Part shown: positions 44,401 through 52,464 of the stretch, piece by piece
How positions within the stretch are numbered: position 1 is the stretch's first letter
Layout: each line of letters starts with the position of its first letter
Assembly (NCBI RefSeq): GCF_020885975.1
Contig: NZ_AP025183.1
Coordinates: 186,001-250,000, forward strand
Length of the DNA stretch: 64,000 bases
From: Flavobacterium ammonificans
Lineage (GTDB): Bacteria; Bacteroidota; Bacteroidia; Flavobacteriales; Flavobacteriaceae
Reading direction: 5' to 3'
Notes under the pieces: generated by a model
What the model was told of the DNA's origin: nothing
Databases searched by the model: none
Seen by the model: the letters and a program-made list of their open reading frames with translations, nothing else
Position numbers and translations under genes: made by a program

Positions 44401-45607
44401 TCAGCAAGCCCGAACTGACTTTGATTAAATCAGGATCATAATCATTATTAGTATTGTCTGTAGGCGAATCAATAGGATTGTTAAACATTGATGCAGAAGG
44501 ATTTAAAACTACAATTTCGTTATCAGGAACTCCTGATAATCGACCTTCTCCTAAATCTTGTATTGCAATTATATTTCTAATATTATTGTTCGTAGTCGTG
44601 ACACGATTTTGTCTATTGGTCAGCCAAACTTCTAGCCTTGTAATTTGGACTCTACTATCAATAAATGGATAATTCTTTAAAGCCGCATCGTATTTGTGTC
44701 TAAAATATTGCGATAAAAAAAAGTGTCTGTCGGCATCGTAATCTAAAGCAAAGAGATCAAAATTTTGAACAGTTCCACCTCCTTCAGCTATCAAACTTCT
44801 GGTTTGTGAACGCTGTTCAGAAAATACGCCAGTAACTGAAGTTCTTCCAAATTGCAATTTAGTCTTTACTCCAAATAAACTTTGAGAGCCTTGAATTAAT
44901 GTGCTATTTAACGGCATTGTTACGTTTCCTATTTCTATATTTTGAATGATGGCATCATCACTCGCACTATAGGTTGGGTCGTAAGCAATTTTAAATAAAT
45001 TTTGAAATGAAAAAGTAGATTGCGTATCGTAATTTCCGGTTACATTTAACCTCTTACCCACTTTACCTGTTAATCCTAAACTGATTCTCTGGTTGAAATC
45101 AAAAGTAGTATTGGTTCTATTTCTTGGCGAAAATGCGGGATTGTCTTGTTTTGTATGTCGAATTCCCAGATCCATTTCAACTGAACCTGTTGGTTTTACA
45201 TCAATTGTATTTCCTCCGAAAATAGTTTCAAAAAGACCTGACTTAACGTAATATCTAGGTAATAAATCTTTTTTTGCAGCATCTGCTCCCTCTTTTTTGC
45301 CATCAACAGCATCTGCTTTTGTTCTAAAGTAAGAACGCATGGATTCCTTGAGCATTAACTTTTCGTACTCTTGCGGTGTTAAGATAATAGGATAGTCTAC
45401 AGTAAACCCATCAACAGAGTTTTTGTAAATGTACCTATCAGAGATAGGATCGTAGCTGTAACCTGACAGAACGCTCTTGGGGTTTTTAATTGCAATTTTA
45501 CCAACCGAAAACCCTTTTTTAACAGTATCTTGAACAGAAGTTGTCTCTTGTGCTTGAACTGCGTTTATCGCAATTAGCAAAAGCATTAGATGACAAATTT
45601 TATTCAT
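38444..45607 (-). CDS. sprA: SprA, T9SS outer-membrane translocon
   Basis: 2387 aa from ATG 45607 (a TTG 8 codons earlier is less likely), close to the known ~2400 residues of F. johnsoniae SprA. Signal peptide ending NAVQAQ. SprA forms the giant 36-strand barrel through which all T9SS substrates cross the outer membrane; it is needed for gliding and secretion. The C terminus ends in barrel-type alternating strands (SGFTLRYNFGN). Downstream of ruvA by 24 bases and upstream of gcvH, a conserved flavobacterial order. No frameshift is seen. Confidence 0.97.
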   Translation of the reverse strand: MNKICHLMLLLIAINAVQAQETTSVQDTVKKGFSVGKIAIKNPKSVLSGYSYDPISDRYIYKNSVDGFTVDYPIILTPQEYEKLMLKESMRSYFRTKADAVDGKKEGADAAKKDLLPRYYVKSGLFETIFGGNTIDVKPTGSVEMDLGIRHTKQDNPAFSPRNRTNTTFDFNQRISLGLTGKVGKRLNVTGNYDTQSTFSFQNLFKIAYDPTYSASDDAIIQNIEIGNVTMPLNSTLIQGSQSLFGVKTKLQFGRTSVTGVFSEQRSQTRSLIAEGGGTVQNFDLFALDYDADRHFFLSQYFRHKYDAALKNYPFIDSRVQITRLEVWLTNRQNRVTTTNNNIRNIIAIQDLGEGRLSGVPDNEIVVLNPSASMFNNPIDSPTDNTNNDYDPDLIKVSSGLLNSNIREMATANLGFNGTVSEGQDYSKLENARKLNPNEYSFHPQLGYISLQQKLANDEVLAVAYQYTIGDKVYQVGEFGNDGIDATTVVGDTPATQAIITQSLVLKMLKSNLTNVKNPIWNLMMKNIYQIPGGYQLKKEDFRFNILYSDPSPLNYITPVAGSPFPVNPSIEDRIAETPLLKVFNLDKLNFNNDPQVGGDGFFDFMPGLTIDAQNGRIIFTVKEPFGELLFKKLSNSGSGERYSDVDSYNPNQKKYVFQNMYRNTQAGALQDSEKNKFLLRGRFKSSTGDGIPIGAFNVPQGSVRVSAGGRLLVEGVDYSVNYQLGRVQILDASLQASNTPIEVSLENNSVFGQQTRRFMGVNLEHKISENFLVGATFLKLTERPFTQKSSFGQESVNNSIFGFNTNFSAEVPFLTRLANKLPNIDTDVPSNISVKGEVAFLKPDTPQADRFEGESTIYVDDFEGSQSTIDMRSPLAWSLSSTPANDAESRYNFNEKANDLSYGFKRAKLSWYSIDPVFYTQRPAGLSLDDLSLNATRRVFSQELFPLTDIAQGQTQVINTLDLSYFPNERGPYNNNPNFLADPKSNFGGIMRAINSTNFEQANVEYIQFWVLDPYVGEGATPISNSGKIYFNLGEISEDVLKDGRKQYENGLGPDQVLANPKPIWGNAPASQSLIYTFDSNPTNRFNQDIGLDGLKNDDEATVYSNYATETDPAADDYNFYLNSSGDVIERYKNYNGTDGNSAVSIDTPNRGATTFPDAEDINRDNTMNTINAYYEYGIDMKPNMQIGENYITDIRNTEVELPNGESTQARWIQFKIPVTQPQNTIGNISDFRSIRFMRMFMTEFSSPLTVRFGALDLVRGEWRRFTNTLDLRDTNVDDDRTELDVLAVNLQQNNERCPINYVTPPGVVREQLFNNNTIINQDEQSLSLRIGGDGLETGDARAVFKNVSVDMRQFNKLKMFLHAESLPNEIAIRDNQMIGFIRIGNDFTQNFYQIEIPLKVTLPSSSTNSNCAPSSPEAVWPEENEIDLALELLTKLKIQYMNIDPTTLPLDGIYYQTEDELDPRLSNKTNKLRLGIKGNPNFGLVRTLMVGVKSNEDSRRIKGEVWFNELRLSDMDNKGGMAAILNIDSNMADFATVSASGRKSTIGFGNLEQGPNQRLREDMLQYAIVSNFNLGKLLPKTWGINLPFNYAVGEEIITPEYDPFNQDIRLNQLIDNTPNEASVRNIRNRAIDYTKRSSINFIGVRKERASEKKAHLYDIENFTFSQSINEVQRHDFEIEDYVDQQTSTSVDFAYTFNSKPAEPFKKASFMKKSSYWKLLQDFNFNYLPSNISFNTDIIRQYNRQQFRQVEGIEGIGLDPLFRRNYAFNYQYGFNFNFSKSLKLNYTAASGNIVKSYLNPDNTLIEDLTVWDDYWNIGTPNQHMQQMIINYELPINKIPLFSFIKANYAYTADFSWQRASEALSRIEIDGATFNLGNTIQNASSNTLNTTFNMETLYKYLGLTKSKGVSNARPRSGPPKPGEKIVKAPAAQQSKENAFMDGLIGVLTSLKNVQMNYTVNSGTVLPGYTPGIGFFGTTRPSLGFVFGSQDDIRFEAAKNGWLTNYPEFNQNFTQVQNKIFKATANMDVLPDLKIDLSLDRSYSSNFTEQFDVDRGVYNSRSPFNTGIFSISTVLIKTSFSTTDAISSDAFNDFRENRLIVANRLATERGIDITNPINIDPDGFPLGYGKNNQAVLLPAFIAAYSGSSASDSSLGIFKNIPLPNWSLKYNGFMRYEFFKKIFRRVSLQHNYRASYTINAFRSNFEYDKDPNGLDKNNNFFNATIMSNVNLVEQFSPLIRMDFELKNSLKLLTEVKKDRALSMSFDNNLLTEVKGVEYIIGLGYRFKDVIFSSRLADNPTGIIKSDINLRADFSLRDNQTIVRYLDYDKNQLAAGQNIWTLRLTADYVLSKNLTAIFYYDHSFSQAVVSTTFPLTNIRSGFTLRYNFGN

Positions 45608-45631
45608 TAATTTAAACTTTTTACTAAACAA

Positions 45632-46213
45632 TTACAAACTCTTTAATGCCTTTTTAATAATCGATTCTACGGAAGCATCTGGATCTTCTTTGATGATTTT
45701 TTCAACCACTTTTTCAGACGATTTACGAACAAAACCTAAAACCTCCAAAGCAGATAACGCTTCATCTCTGTTTGTATTGTTTAAAACCATAGAAACTTCA
45801 TCTAAATCATATAGTTTAAGCACTTTATCTTGTAAATCTAAGATAACCCGCTGAGCCGTTTTTACACCAATCCCTTTGATTGATTGCACAGTTCCAACAT
45901 CTCCAGAGGCAATAGCTTGAATTATTTGCTTTGGTTCTAATGAAGACAGCATCGTTCTGGCTATACTTGCTCCTATACCCGATACCGATAATAGCATTTT
46001 GAAAATTTCACGTTCTGATTTTTCAAAAAAACCAAAAAGTGTGTGTGCATCTTCTTTAATTTGAAGATAAGTAAACAATTTAATTTGGTCAGTACTCGGA
46101 AGTAAAGAATACGTATGTAACGATATATTGATATGATACCCTACCCCACCACAATCAATTACAACTTCGGTTGGATTTTTTTCAACTAATTTTCCTTGTA
46201 TGTGCGCTATCAT
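45632..46213 (-). CDS. ruvA: Holliday junction branch migration protein RuvA
   Basis: 193 aa: N-terminal OB domain (MIAHIQGKLVEKNPT), two helix-hairpin-helix motifs (SVSGIGASIA and SIKGIGVKTAQRVILDL) and a small C-terminal domain that contacts RuvB. Binds four-way junctions during recombination repair. It lies between maeB and sprA on the same strand. Confidence 0.96.
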   Translation of the reverse strand: MIAHIQGKLVEKNPTEVVIDCGGVGYHINISLHTYSLLPSTDQIKLFTYLQIKEDAHTLFGFFEKSEREIFKMLLSVSGIGASIARTMLSSLEPKQIIQAIASGDVGTVQSIKGIGVKTAQRVILDLQDKVLKLYDLDEVSMVLNNTNRDEALSALEVLGFVRKSSEKVVEKIIKEDPDASVESIIKKALKSL

Positions 46214-46244
46214 AATTTAGTGGGGAATTGTATAGAATTAGTAC

Positions 46245-48515
46245 TTATTTTTTCTGTTTTTCTTGAGCATCAATTACTGCAATTGCAGCCATATTTACCA
46301 TTTCTTCAACACTGGCACCCAATTGAAAAATATGAACTGGTTTACCCATTCCTAACATAATTGGACCAATAGATTCAATACTATTTAGTTCTTTTAAAAG
46401 TTTGTACGTAATATTAGCTGATTCTAAATTCGGAAAAATTAAAGTATTTACCTTTTTTCCAGCTAACTTAGAAAAAGGGAATTTTTTCTCTAACATCTCT
46501 TGATTTAAAGCAAAATCGGCTTGAATTTCTCCGTCTACAACTAGTTCTGGATGATTTTTATGTAAATAAGCAACCGCTTCTCTAACTTTTGCAGCACTTT
46601 CATTAGTAGAAGAACCAAAATTAGAAAAAGATACCATCGCAATTACTGGTTCAATACCAAACATTCTGGCAGTTTTTGCAGTCATTACAGCAATTTTAGC
46701 CAAATCATCTGCTGAAGGATTGATATTAATTGCGGTATCAGACAAAAACATAGGTCCGCGAGTTGTTAGCATTAAATTGGTTGTAGCTACAATAGAAGCA
46801 TTTGGTGCTTTATCAATTAACTGCAACATCGGTTTTACTACTGACGGATAACTTCTAGAGTGACCGGAAACAAGTGCATCAGCCTCACCTTCGTTGACCA
46901 TCATAGCGGCAAAATAATTTCTTTCTCGCATTAATTTTTGAGCATCTAAAAAAGAAATACCTCTTCTTTGTCTCGTTTTCCAATAGGCTGAAGCAAATCG
47001 ATTTCTACGTTCTTCTTCATTCACTTTTGGATCAATAATTACTACATCAGCATCAAAACCTATCTCTGCCTTTAATTCCAAAATAACTTCTTTGTCTCCT
47101 AATAAAATCGGATACCCTATTCCTTCTTCATGAACAATTTGAGCTGCTTTCAACACATCTAAATGATCTGCTTCAGCGAAAACAATACGTTTTGGATCTA
47201 TCTTGGCTCTATTGGTAATTAATCGAACCATTTTATTATCATGTCCAAGGCGCTCTAAAAGCATTTCCTCATATTCGATCCAATCTGTAATTGGGTTTAA
47301 TGCCACACCTGAATCCATAGCTGCTTTAGCAACTGCAGGTGCTACAACCGTAATCAATCGTGGATCAAATGGAGACGGAATAATATAATCTCTACCAAAA
47401 GTAAGTTTAGTAACTCCATAAGCTATATTAACTTGCTCTGGGACATTCTCTTTTGCCAATGCTGCCAATGCTCTTACTGCCGCCATTTTCATAGCTTCAT
47501 TAATTTTGGTAGCACGAACGTCTAAAGCTCCTCTAAATATGTAGGGAAATCCAAGAACATTATTTACTTGATTAGGAAAATCAGATCTTCCCGTAGCCAT
47601 AATAACGTCTTTTCTTGTTGCTATTGCAAGATTATAATCGATTTCGGGTGTCGGATTTGCCATAGCAAAAACGATTGGATGATCCGCCATAGATAACAAC
47701 ATCTCTGGAGACATGATATCTCCTGATGATAAACCTAAAAAGATATCAGCACCAACTAAAGCTTCAGCCAAACTCATTTGCGGCATATCTTTAGCATATT
47801 GAAGTTGTAAAGGTGATAAAGACGGATTGTCTTTAGTCAACAAACCTTTACTGTTAAACATCAAGATGTTTTCTAATTTAATTCCTAAAAGCACATACAT
47901 ATTAGCACAAGCCAAGGCTGCAGAACCAGCTCCTGAAACCACCATTTTCATATCTTCTGCTTTTTTTCCTGCTAATTCTAATGCATTCAAAAGAGCCGCA
48001 GACGAAATAATCGCAGTACCATGTTGATCATCGTGCATTACCGGAATATTCAATTCTTCAACTAAACGACGCTCAATTTCAAAAGACTCTGGAGCTTTGA
48101 TATCTTCCAAATTGATTCCTCCAAAAGTTGGCGCAATATTTTTAACCGTTTGGATAAATTCTTCTACATTCTTCGTGTCTACTTCAATGTCAAACACATC
48201 AATTCCTGCAAATATTTTAAACAACACTCCCTTTCCTTCCATTACTGGCTTGGAAGCTTCAGGGCCAATGTCGCCAAGTCCTAAAACTGCAGTTCCATTA
48301 GAAATTACAGCTACTAAATTGCCTTTTGTTGTATATTTATAAACGTCATTAACATCTTTCGCAATTTCTAAACAAGGTTCAGCAACACCAGGAGAATAGG
48401 CTAATGACAAATCTCTTTGTGTAGCATACTTTTTAGTTGGGGTTACTTGAATTTTTCCTGGTTGAGGATGTGAATGATAAAATAATGCGTCGCTTTTTTT
48501 ATTGTTTTTATCCAT
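46245..48515 (-). CDS. maeB: NADP-dependent malic enzyme with phosphotransacetylase-like domain (MaeB type)
   Basis: 756 aa. Residues ~1-430 form the malic enzyme (YSPGVAEPCLEI, NTPEIDY-like TPEIDY, nucleotide-binding GAGSAALACA), converting malate to pyruvate with CO2 and NADPH. Residues ~435-756 are a phosphotransacetylase-like domain that in E. coli MaeB mediates allosteric control by acetyl-CoA and lacks transferase activity. Cytosolic. It leads the maeB-ruvA-sprA group and has a promoter-like TATCTTTG just upstream. Confidence 0.95.
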   Translation of the reverse strand: MDKNNKKSDALFYHSHPQPGKIQVTPTKKYATQRDLSLAYSPGVAEPCLEIAKDVNDVYKYTTKGNLVAVISNGTAVLGLGDIGPEASKPVMEGKGVLFKIFAGIDVFDIEVDTKNVEEFIQTVKNIAPTFGGINLEDIKAPESFEIERRLVEELNIPVMHDDQHGTAIISSAALLNALELAGKKAEDMKMVVSGAGSAALACANMYVLLGIKLENILMFNSKGLLTKDNPSLSPLQLQYAKDMPQMSLAEALVGADIFLGLSSGDIMSPEMLLSMADHPIVFAMANPTPEIDYNLAIATRKDVIMATGRSDFPNQVNNVLGFPYIFRGALDVRATKINEAMKMAAVRALAALAKENVPEQVNIAYGVTKLTFGRDYIIPSPFDPRLITVVAPAVAKAAMDSGVALNPITDWIEYEEMLLERLGHDNKMVRLITNRAKIDPKRIVFAEADHLDVLKAAQIVHEEGIGYPILLGDKEVILELKAEIGFDADVVIIDPKVNEEERRNRFASAYWKTRQRRGISFLDAQKLMRERNYFAAMMVNEGEADALVSGHSRSYPSVVKPMLQLIDKAPNASIVATTNLMLTTRGPMFLSDTAININPSADDLAKIAVMTAKTARMFGIEPVIAMVSFSNFGSSTNESAAKVREAVAYLHKNHPELVVDGEIQADFALNQEMLEKKFPFSKLAGKKVNTLIFPNLESANITYKLLKELNSIESIGPIMLGMGKPVHIFQLGASVEEMVNMAAIAVIDAQEKQKK

Positions 48516-48538
48516 TTCAATTTGAATTTAAAGATGTG

Positions 48539-48546
48539 CAAAGATA
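48539..48546 (-). promoter_or_regulatory. Candidate -7 element for maeB-ruvA-sprA
   Basis: Minus-strand TATCTTTG fits TAnnTTTG, 24 bases before the maeB start. A TTG lies only 11 bases further upstream, closer than consensus. Confidence 0.4.
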
Positions 48547-48595
48547 GAATTCTTATGCAAAAAAAGTGGTTTTAAATAGAGTCTTTTCAAAACAC

Positions 48596-48622
48596 AAAAA
48601 GCTGCATCGATTGCAGCTTTTT
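48596..48622 (-). terminator. Terminator of the CBS-domain gene
   Basis: AAAAAGCTGCA (48596-48606) pairs with TGCAGCTTTTT (48612-48622) with a 5-base loop and T/A-rich flanks on both strands. It separates the CBS gene from maeB. Confidence 0.85.
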
Positions 48623-48640
48623 TTTAAAATAATTTAATAA

Positions 48641-49066
48641 TTATTGAGAAATGTACGAGTTCAAATGATTAATAGTGTCTTTTTGAATTTCAATAATTGC
48701 TTTTACTACATCACTGATTGAAATTATTCCCACCACAACATTATTCTCCATTACAGGTAGGTGTCTAATTTTCTTTGAATTCATTAATTCCATGCAGTAA
48801 TCAAGATTATCAGAGGGCTTTATACAGATAACCTCACTCACCATAATTTCATTAACCAAAGTGTTTTTTGAAGTTTTTTCTTTTAACACAATTTTACGGG
48901 CATAATCTCTTTCCGATAAAATTCCTTTTAAGATTGTGTCTTCAATCACTAGGATAGCTCCAATATTTTTTTCGCTCATCGCTGTTAGGGCCTCATACAC
49001 TGTATTGGTTGGTAATACAGCATACACTTCATTCCCTTTTGAACTAAGAATTTGATTTACAGTCAT
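48641..49066 (-). CDS. CBS-pair domain protein
   Basis: 141 aa, essentially only two CBS domains (NTVYEALTAMSEKNIGAILVIED, then DNLDYCMELMNSKKIRHLPV-like repeat). Such proteins bind adenosyl ligands and regulate partners or redox enzymes. No partner is evident; downstream maeB is separated by a terminator, and upstream pfkB by 62 bases. Function unknown. Confidence 0.9.
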   Translation of the reverse strand: MTVNQILSSKGNEVYAVLPTNTVYEALTAMSEKNIGAILVIEDTILKGILSERDYARKIVLKEKTSKNTLVNEIMVSEVICIKPSDNLDYCMELMNSKKIRHLPVMENNVVVGIISISDVVKAIIEIQKDTINHLNSYISQ

Positions 49067-49128
49067 AATTTTAAGATTTAGTGAACCCTAAAGTTAAGAA
49101 AATATTCATTCGAAGCACAAAACTGCGA

Positions 49129-50067
49129 CTAATTACTTGAAGCTAAGTATTCTTTAATATTAATTCCCTCAGGTAATCGACCCACATTTTGTAATTTAAG
49201 GACGGCTAACTTTTGAGCAATTGTAATGGTTTCTTCGAAGTCTTTTCCTAACAAACGGGCATATAAAAAACCGGTCCAAAAAGCATCTCCAGCTCCTGTA
49301 GTATCTTTTATTTCATCTATATGAGTTGCTTGTTGGTGCACCATTCCAAACTCTTTATCTGATAAAACGACTCCATCTTTACCTTTGGTTAAACAAATGG
49401 TGGAAGCACCTAAATTATGAAAATAATCAAAAATATAGTCTTCCGTTTTAGATGCAGCAAAAAGTCGGTAACAATCGTCTTCGCTTAATTTTACAAGTGG
49501 ATTGGTAGATAAATACTCTTTCAACACCAACTTGGCTTCTTCTCTATCAGGCCAAATTCGCTCTGAAAAATTAATATCAATACTCGTTAACAATCCTAAT
49601 TCTTTAGCTTTTTTAGCGCTTTCAACTATAGTAGTTCGGGCAGGATTTTTACTTAATGCAAAACAAGTGGTATGGAAAATTTTAGCACTTTCAAGTAAAT
49701 CCAATGGGATTTGAGAAGGTAAAATTTGATAATCTGCTTCTCTGTATGGAATAAAGTCTGGAGTTCCTGTAGATTTTGAAACAAATATAACCGAAGTGGG
49801 TTCTGTTTCTGAGCGTCTAACCTGCGATGTGATCACATGATTATCTTTCAATTTTCTCACAATATATTCTCCCAAACCATCTTCGCCACAGGTGGCAACA
49901 ATAACCGATTTTAATCCTAATCGAGTGGCATTTACTGCAACATTTGTTGGTGATCCACCTAGAAAACGGTGATAATCTTTAGTTCTATTGATGGAGGTAT
50001 TCACTTCATGCCCTATAAAATCAATAAGGACTTCACCTGCACATATCAAGTCTACTGTTTTTTTCAA
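49129..50067 (-). CDS. PfkB-family carbohydrate kinase (fructokinase-like)
   Basis: 312 aa ribokinase-fold kinase. Opening CAGEVLIDFIG and GGSPTNVAVNATRLG form the sugar-binding N terminus, and DTTGAGDAFWTGF is PfkB signature 2 with the catalytic Asp. It would phosphorylate a sugar released inside the cell, fructose being the commonest substrate of this branch; 2-keto-3-deoxygluconate or 5-dehydro-2-deoxygluconate remain possible. It lies 27 bases after the SLC45-like transporter and should share its operator-controlled transcript. Confidence 0.9.
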   Translation of the reverse strand: MKKTVDLICAGEVLIDFIGHEVNTSINRTKDYHRFLGGSPTNVAVNATRLGLKSVIVATCGEDGLGEYIVRKLKDNHVITSQVRRSETEPTSVIFVSKSTGTPDFIPYREADYQILPSQIPLDLLESAKIFHTTCFALSKNPARTTIVESAKKAKELGLLTSIDINFSERIWPDREEAKLVLKEYLSTNPLVKLSEDDCYRLFAASKTEDYIFDYFHNLGASTICLTKGKDGVVLSDKEFGMVHQQATHIDEIKDTTGAGDAFWTGFLYARLLGKDFEETITIAQKLAVLKLQNVGRLPEGINIKEYLASSN

Positions 50068-50094
50068 TTGTAACGTTCTATTTAATAGTTGAAT

Positions 50095-51402
50095 CTAATT
50101 ATTGTATTGAGTGCTTTTTTTGGATTGAATTAATAAAGTACAAGCCGCACCTATTAGTAACAATACACCCGAAAAAGTTATTGCCAATCGAGCATCGTTG
50201 TTTAAAAAGTTTTTAAGAATATAGCCAAAAGTCAAATTTTGAAATATCATTGGAATTACAATCATCATATTGATTATTCCCATGTAAACTCCATAACGTT
50301 CTTTTGGTATGTGATTTACAATTATTAAATAGGGAATTCCCATCATACTTGCCCAACCAATTCCGTATCCAATTATGATTGCAAAAAACAGGTATTCATT
50401 TTGAACCGTTGGAAATACTAAAAAACAAATTGCTGCTAAAACTAGACAAGCAAAATGAACTAATTTTGGACTGTATCTTTTAGCCAACTTAGCCAAATAA
50501 AACGCAACCGAAAAAGTGATTACGAAACCAAAGGCTCCGATTAATCCGTTCCATTCTACAGCATTTTCATACAGTGATTTGTTTTTTGGTGTAGTATTCC
50601 AAACTGAAAGCGCTATACTTTTGGCATTATTTTGCCAATAACACATTAAAGCGTACCACTGAAATAAATACACTAAGAACAACTGCCACATTACTTTAGG
50701 CATTTCTAATACCGCCTTATAAATATCAATAAAAGGTGAAAAAATATTTAAAGGTTCTGATTTTAAAAGTGCTAACTCCTCTGGTGTGGGAGGAATTTCA
50801 GGGGTTTTTCTCATACTCCACCATATAGAAGTAATTGACAATACCGATCCAAGGAAAAAGGAAGCATATATCCAATTAGGCAATGAACCCGTATATCCTA
50901 CAAAAACAATTGGAAATAAGAAAAGTGAAATATAGGATAAAAACTGTCCGAAACCGGTGAAAAAACTTTGCGCTTGAAAGCCCATTGGTTGCTGTTCTTC
51001 ATCTAATGTATCAGCAACAAAAGCTCTGTAAGGTTCCATCGCAGTATTGTTTCCAACATCCAAAAGTAAAAGCAAACTAGCTGCCATCCATAACGAACTA
51101 CTAAAAGGATAGAGTAATAACGCAACACTACAAATCATGGCACCAATAAAAAAATAAGGCTTTCGTCTTCCCCAACGTGGATGCCAAGTTTTGTCACTCA
51201 TAGCACCTATTATGGGTTGAATAATCAATCCCGTTAATGGGCCTGCAAGATTTAAAATTGGAATTTGATCTGGATTGGCTCCTAAGAAATCATAAATAGG
51301 ATTCACCGCACTTTGTTGCAAACCAAAACTATATTGAATCCCAAAAAATCCAACATTCATGTTAATTATTTGCCAGAAATTGAGTTTGATTTTTTTTAAC
51401 AT
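50095..51402 (-). CDS. MFS sugar transporter, SLC45/GPH-like
   Basis: 435 aa, twelve helices. GYSFGLQQSAVNPIY is not typical MFS-drug sequence, while the loop 2-3 motif DKTWHPRWGRRKPYF matches the RWGRR motif of sucrose/maltose proton symporters of the SLC45/SUT type. Inner-membrane uptake of a disaccharide or glucoside is the likely role. The pfkB kinase gene follows, and two LacI-type palindromes precede it at 70-104 bases. Substrate identity is inferred. Confidence 0.87.
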   Translation of the reverse strand: MLKKIKLNFWQIINMNVGFFGIQYSFGLQQSAVNPIYDFLGANPDQIPILNLAGPLTGLIIQPIIGAMSDKTWHPRWGRRKPYFFIGAMICSVALLLYPFSSSLWMAASLLLLLDVGNNTAMEPYRAFVADTLDEEQQPMGFQAQSFFTGFGQFLSYISLFLFPIVFVGYTGSLPNWIYASFFLGSVLSITSIWWSMRKTPEIPPTPEELALLKSEPLNIFSPFIDIYKAVLEMPKVMWQLFLVYLFQWYALMCYWQNNAKSIALSVWNTTPKNKSLYENAVEWNGLIGAFGFVITFSVAFYLAKLAKRYSPKLVHFACLVLAAICFLVFPTVQNEYLFFAIIIGYGIGWASMMGIPYLIIVNHIPKERYGVYMGIINMMIVIPMIFQNLTFGYILKNFLNNDARLAITFSGVLLLIGAACTLLIQSKKSTQYNN

Positions 51403-51449
51403 TGGATCTTGGTTTAATTAGTTAGCTCATAAATGTAATTGTAATATCT

Positions 51450-51457
51450 CAAATTTG
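51450..51457 (-). promoter_or_regulatory. Possible -7 element of the sugar transporter-kinase operon
   Basis: Minus-strand CAAATTTG has one mismatch to TAnnTTTG. If real, the nearer operator would lie over the -33 region. Weak by itself. Confidence 0.25.
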
Positions 51458-51471
51458 AACTTAAAATAAAC

Positions 51472-51506
51472 AAAAAACGTTTTCGGTTTAGGCGAAAACG
51501 TTTTCG
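51472..51506. promoter_or_regulatory. Tandem LacI-type operators
   Basis: CGAAAACGTTTTCG at 51493-51506 is a perfect 14-bp palindrome with the central CG and AAACGTTT core typical of LacI/GalR-family sites. A second copy, AAAAAACGTTTTCG (51472-51485), differs only in the two outermost bases of one arm. Their centres are 21 bp apart, two DNA turns. They lie upstream of the MFS-pfkB genes. No LacI gene is in the window. Confidence 0.65.
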
Positions 51507-51539
51507 GATATGTTGTTATACTGAAGGAAAAATAATGAC

Positions 51540-52451
51540 CTAGTTCGCTGAAAAAGGAATAATAACTTTAGTCTCCCACTCTAATTCATTACCTCCATTA
51601 AATGGATTTGCTAAAAAGTTCTCTAGCACTCTATTTTCTAATTCAATTCCATTTCTCTTAGCATGATCTAACAAAGCAAACCAAGCGCGATCAGAGGTTC
51701 TAAAATTACCGTAATAGGTCGCTTTTAAACCTTTAACAGACTCAATTGTTTTGAATTTAACTTGTTGGTGCGGAACTACTTTTGCCTGCTTTGAGACAGG
51801 AAAACAATAATTAAATTCGACAAGTTCTTTATCCCTATCCCATCGAGTAATTTCAGCATAGGGTTTTCCTATAATTTTGATATTATTATTGTGCAAATAG
51901 CCAGTAATTATTCCATCATTGGCAATCATAGTTTGTGCTTTTTGTTGCATCACACTTTTTAAACTTAAATAGGCCACATAAACAGGTGCAGTCTCTCCCT
52001 CTCCTTCTAATTTAACTTTAAACAACTTCAAATGATCTTCAAGTCCAGTTTTAAATTCTTTAATCCTCTTAATTTGAGATTGTTTAAAAGGTGTATCCAT
52101 AAAAGGTACTGTTAACTTATTATACCAGCTATTTTTATGGTCTTTGATATCAATTACCACTTTTGTTGTAGAGTCATTAAGAGATTTAATATTCCAAGTG
52201 TATTCTAATTGATTACTTCCTTTGCTAATTTTTTGACGGATTAATTCATAATTTTTCTTTTCAACTACTTCATAATTCTCTTGATTATTTTTTGTTTGGG
52301 CAGTTGACCATTCTTCAATTCCTTGAAAAACTGGTCCAGTGGCCGCTTTGACATTAAAAGTAATAGTATAATCGGCTGATTTAATTAAAAAATACCAGCC
52401 CATAAACAAAATAAAAACAACTCCTATTACCATTAAAATATTCTTCTTCAT
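51540..52451 (-). CDS. Membrane-anchored SRPBCC / GyrI-like effector-binding domain protein
   Basis: 303 aa from ATG 52451; a much earlier in-frame start would overlap the haloperoxidase-like gene and lacks conservation. One membrane helix (about 4-22) is followed by an SRPBCC-like region (TFNVKAATGPVFQGIEEW) and a C-terminal GyrI-like / AraC effector-binding domain (about 165-303, ending ELEWETKVIIPF). There is no DNA-binding domain, so it is a sensor or ligand-binding protein on the outer face of the inner membrane. It is the last gene of the VCBS-haloperoxidase transcript, 13 bases behind it. Confidence 0.78.
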   Translation of the reverse strand: MKKNILMVIGVVFILFMGWYFLIKSADYTITFNVKAATGPVFQGIEEWSTAQTKNNQENYEVVEKKNYELIRQKISKGSNQLEYTWNIKSLNDSTTKVVIDIKDHKNSWYNKLTVPFMDTPFKQSQIKRIKEFKTGLEDHLKLFKVKLEGEGETAPVYVAYLSLKSVMQQKAQTMIANDGIITGYLHNNNIKIIGKPYAEITRWDRDKELVEFNYCFPVSKQAKVVPHQQVKFKTIESVKGLKATYYGNFRTSDRAWFALLDHAKRNGIELENRVLENFLANPFNGGNELEWETKVIIPFSAN

Positions 52452-52464
52452 ATTCAATTTAAAA

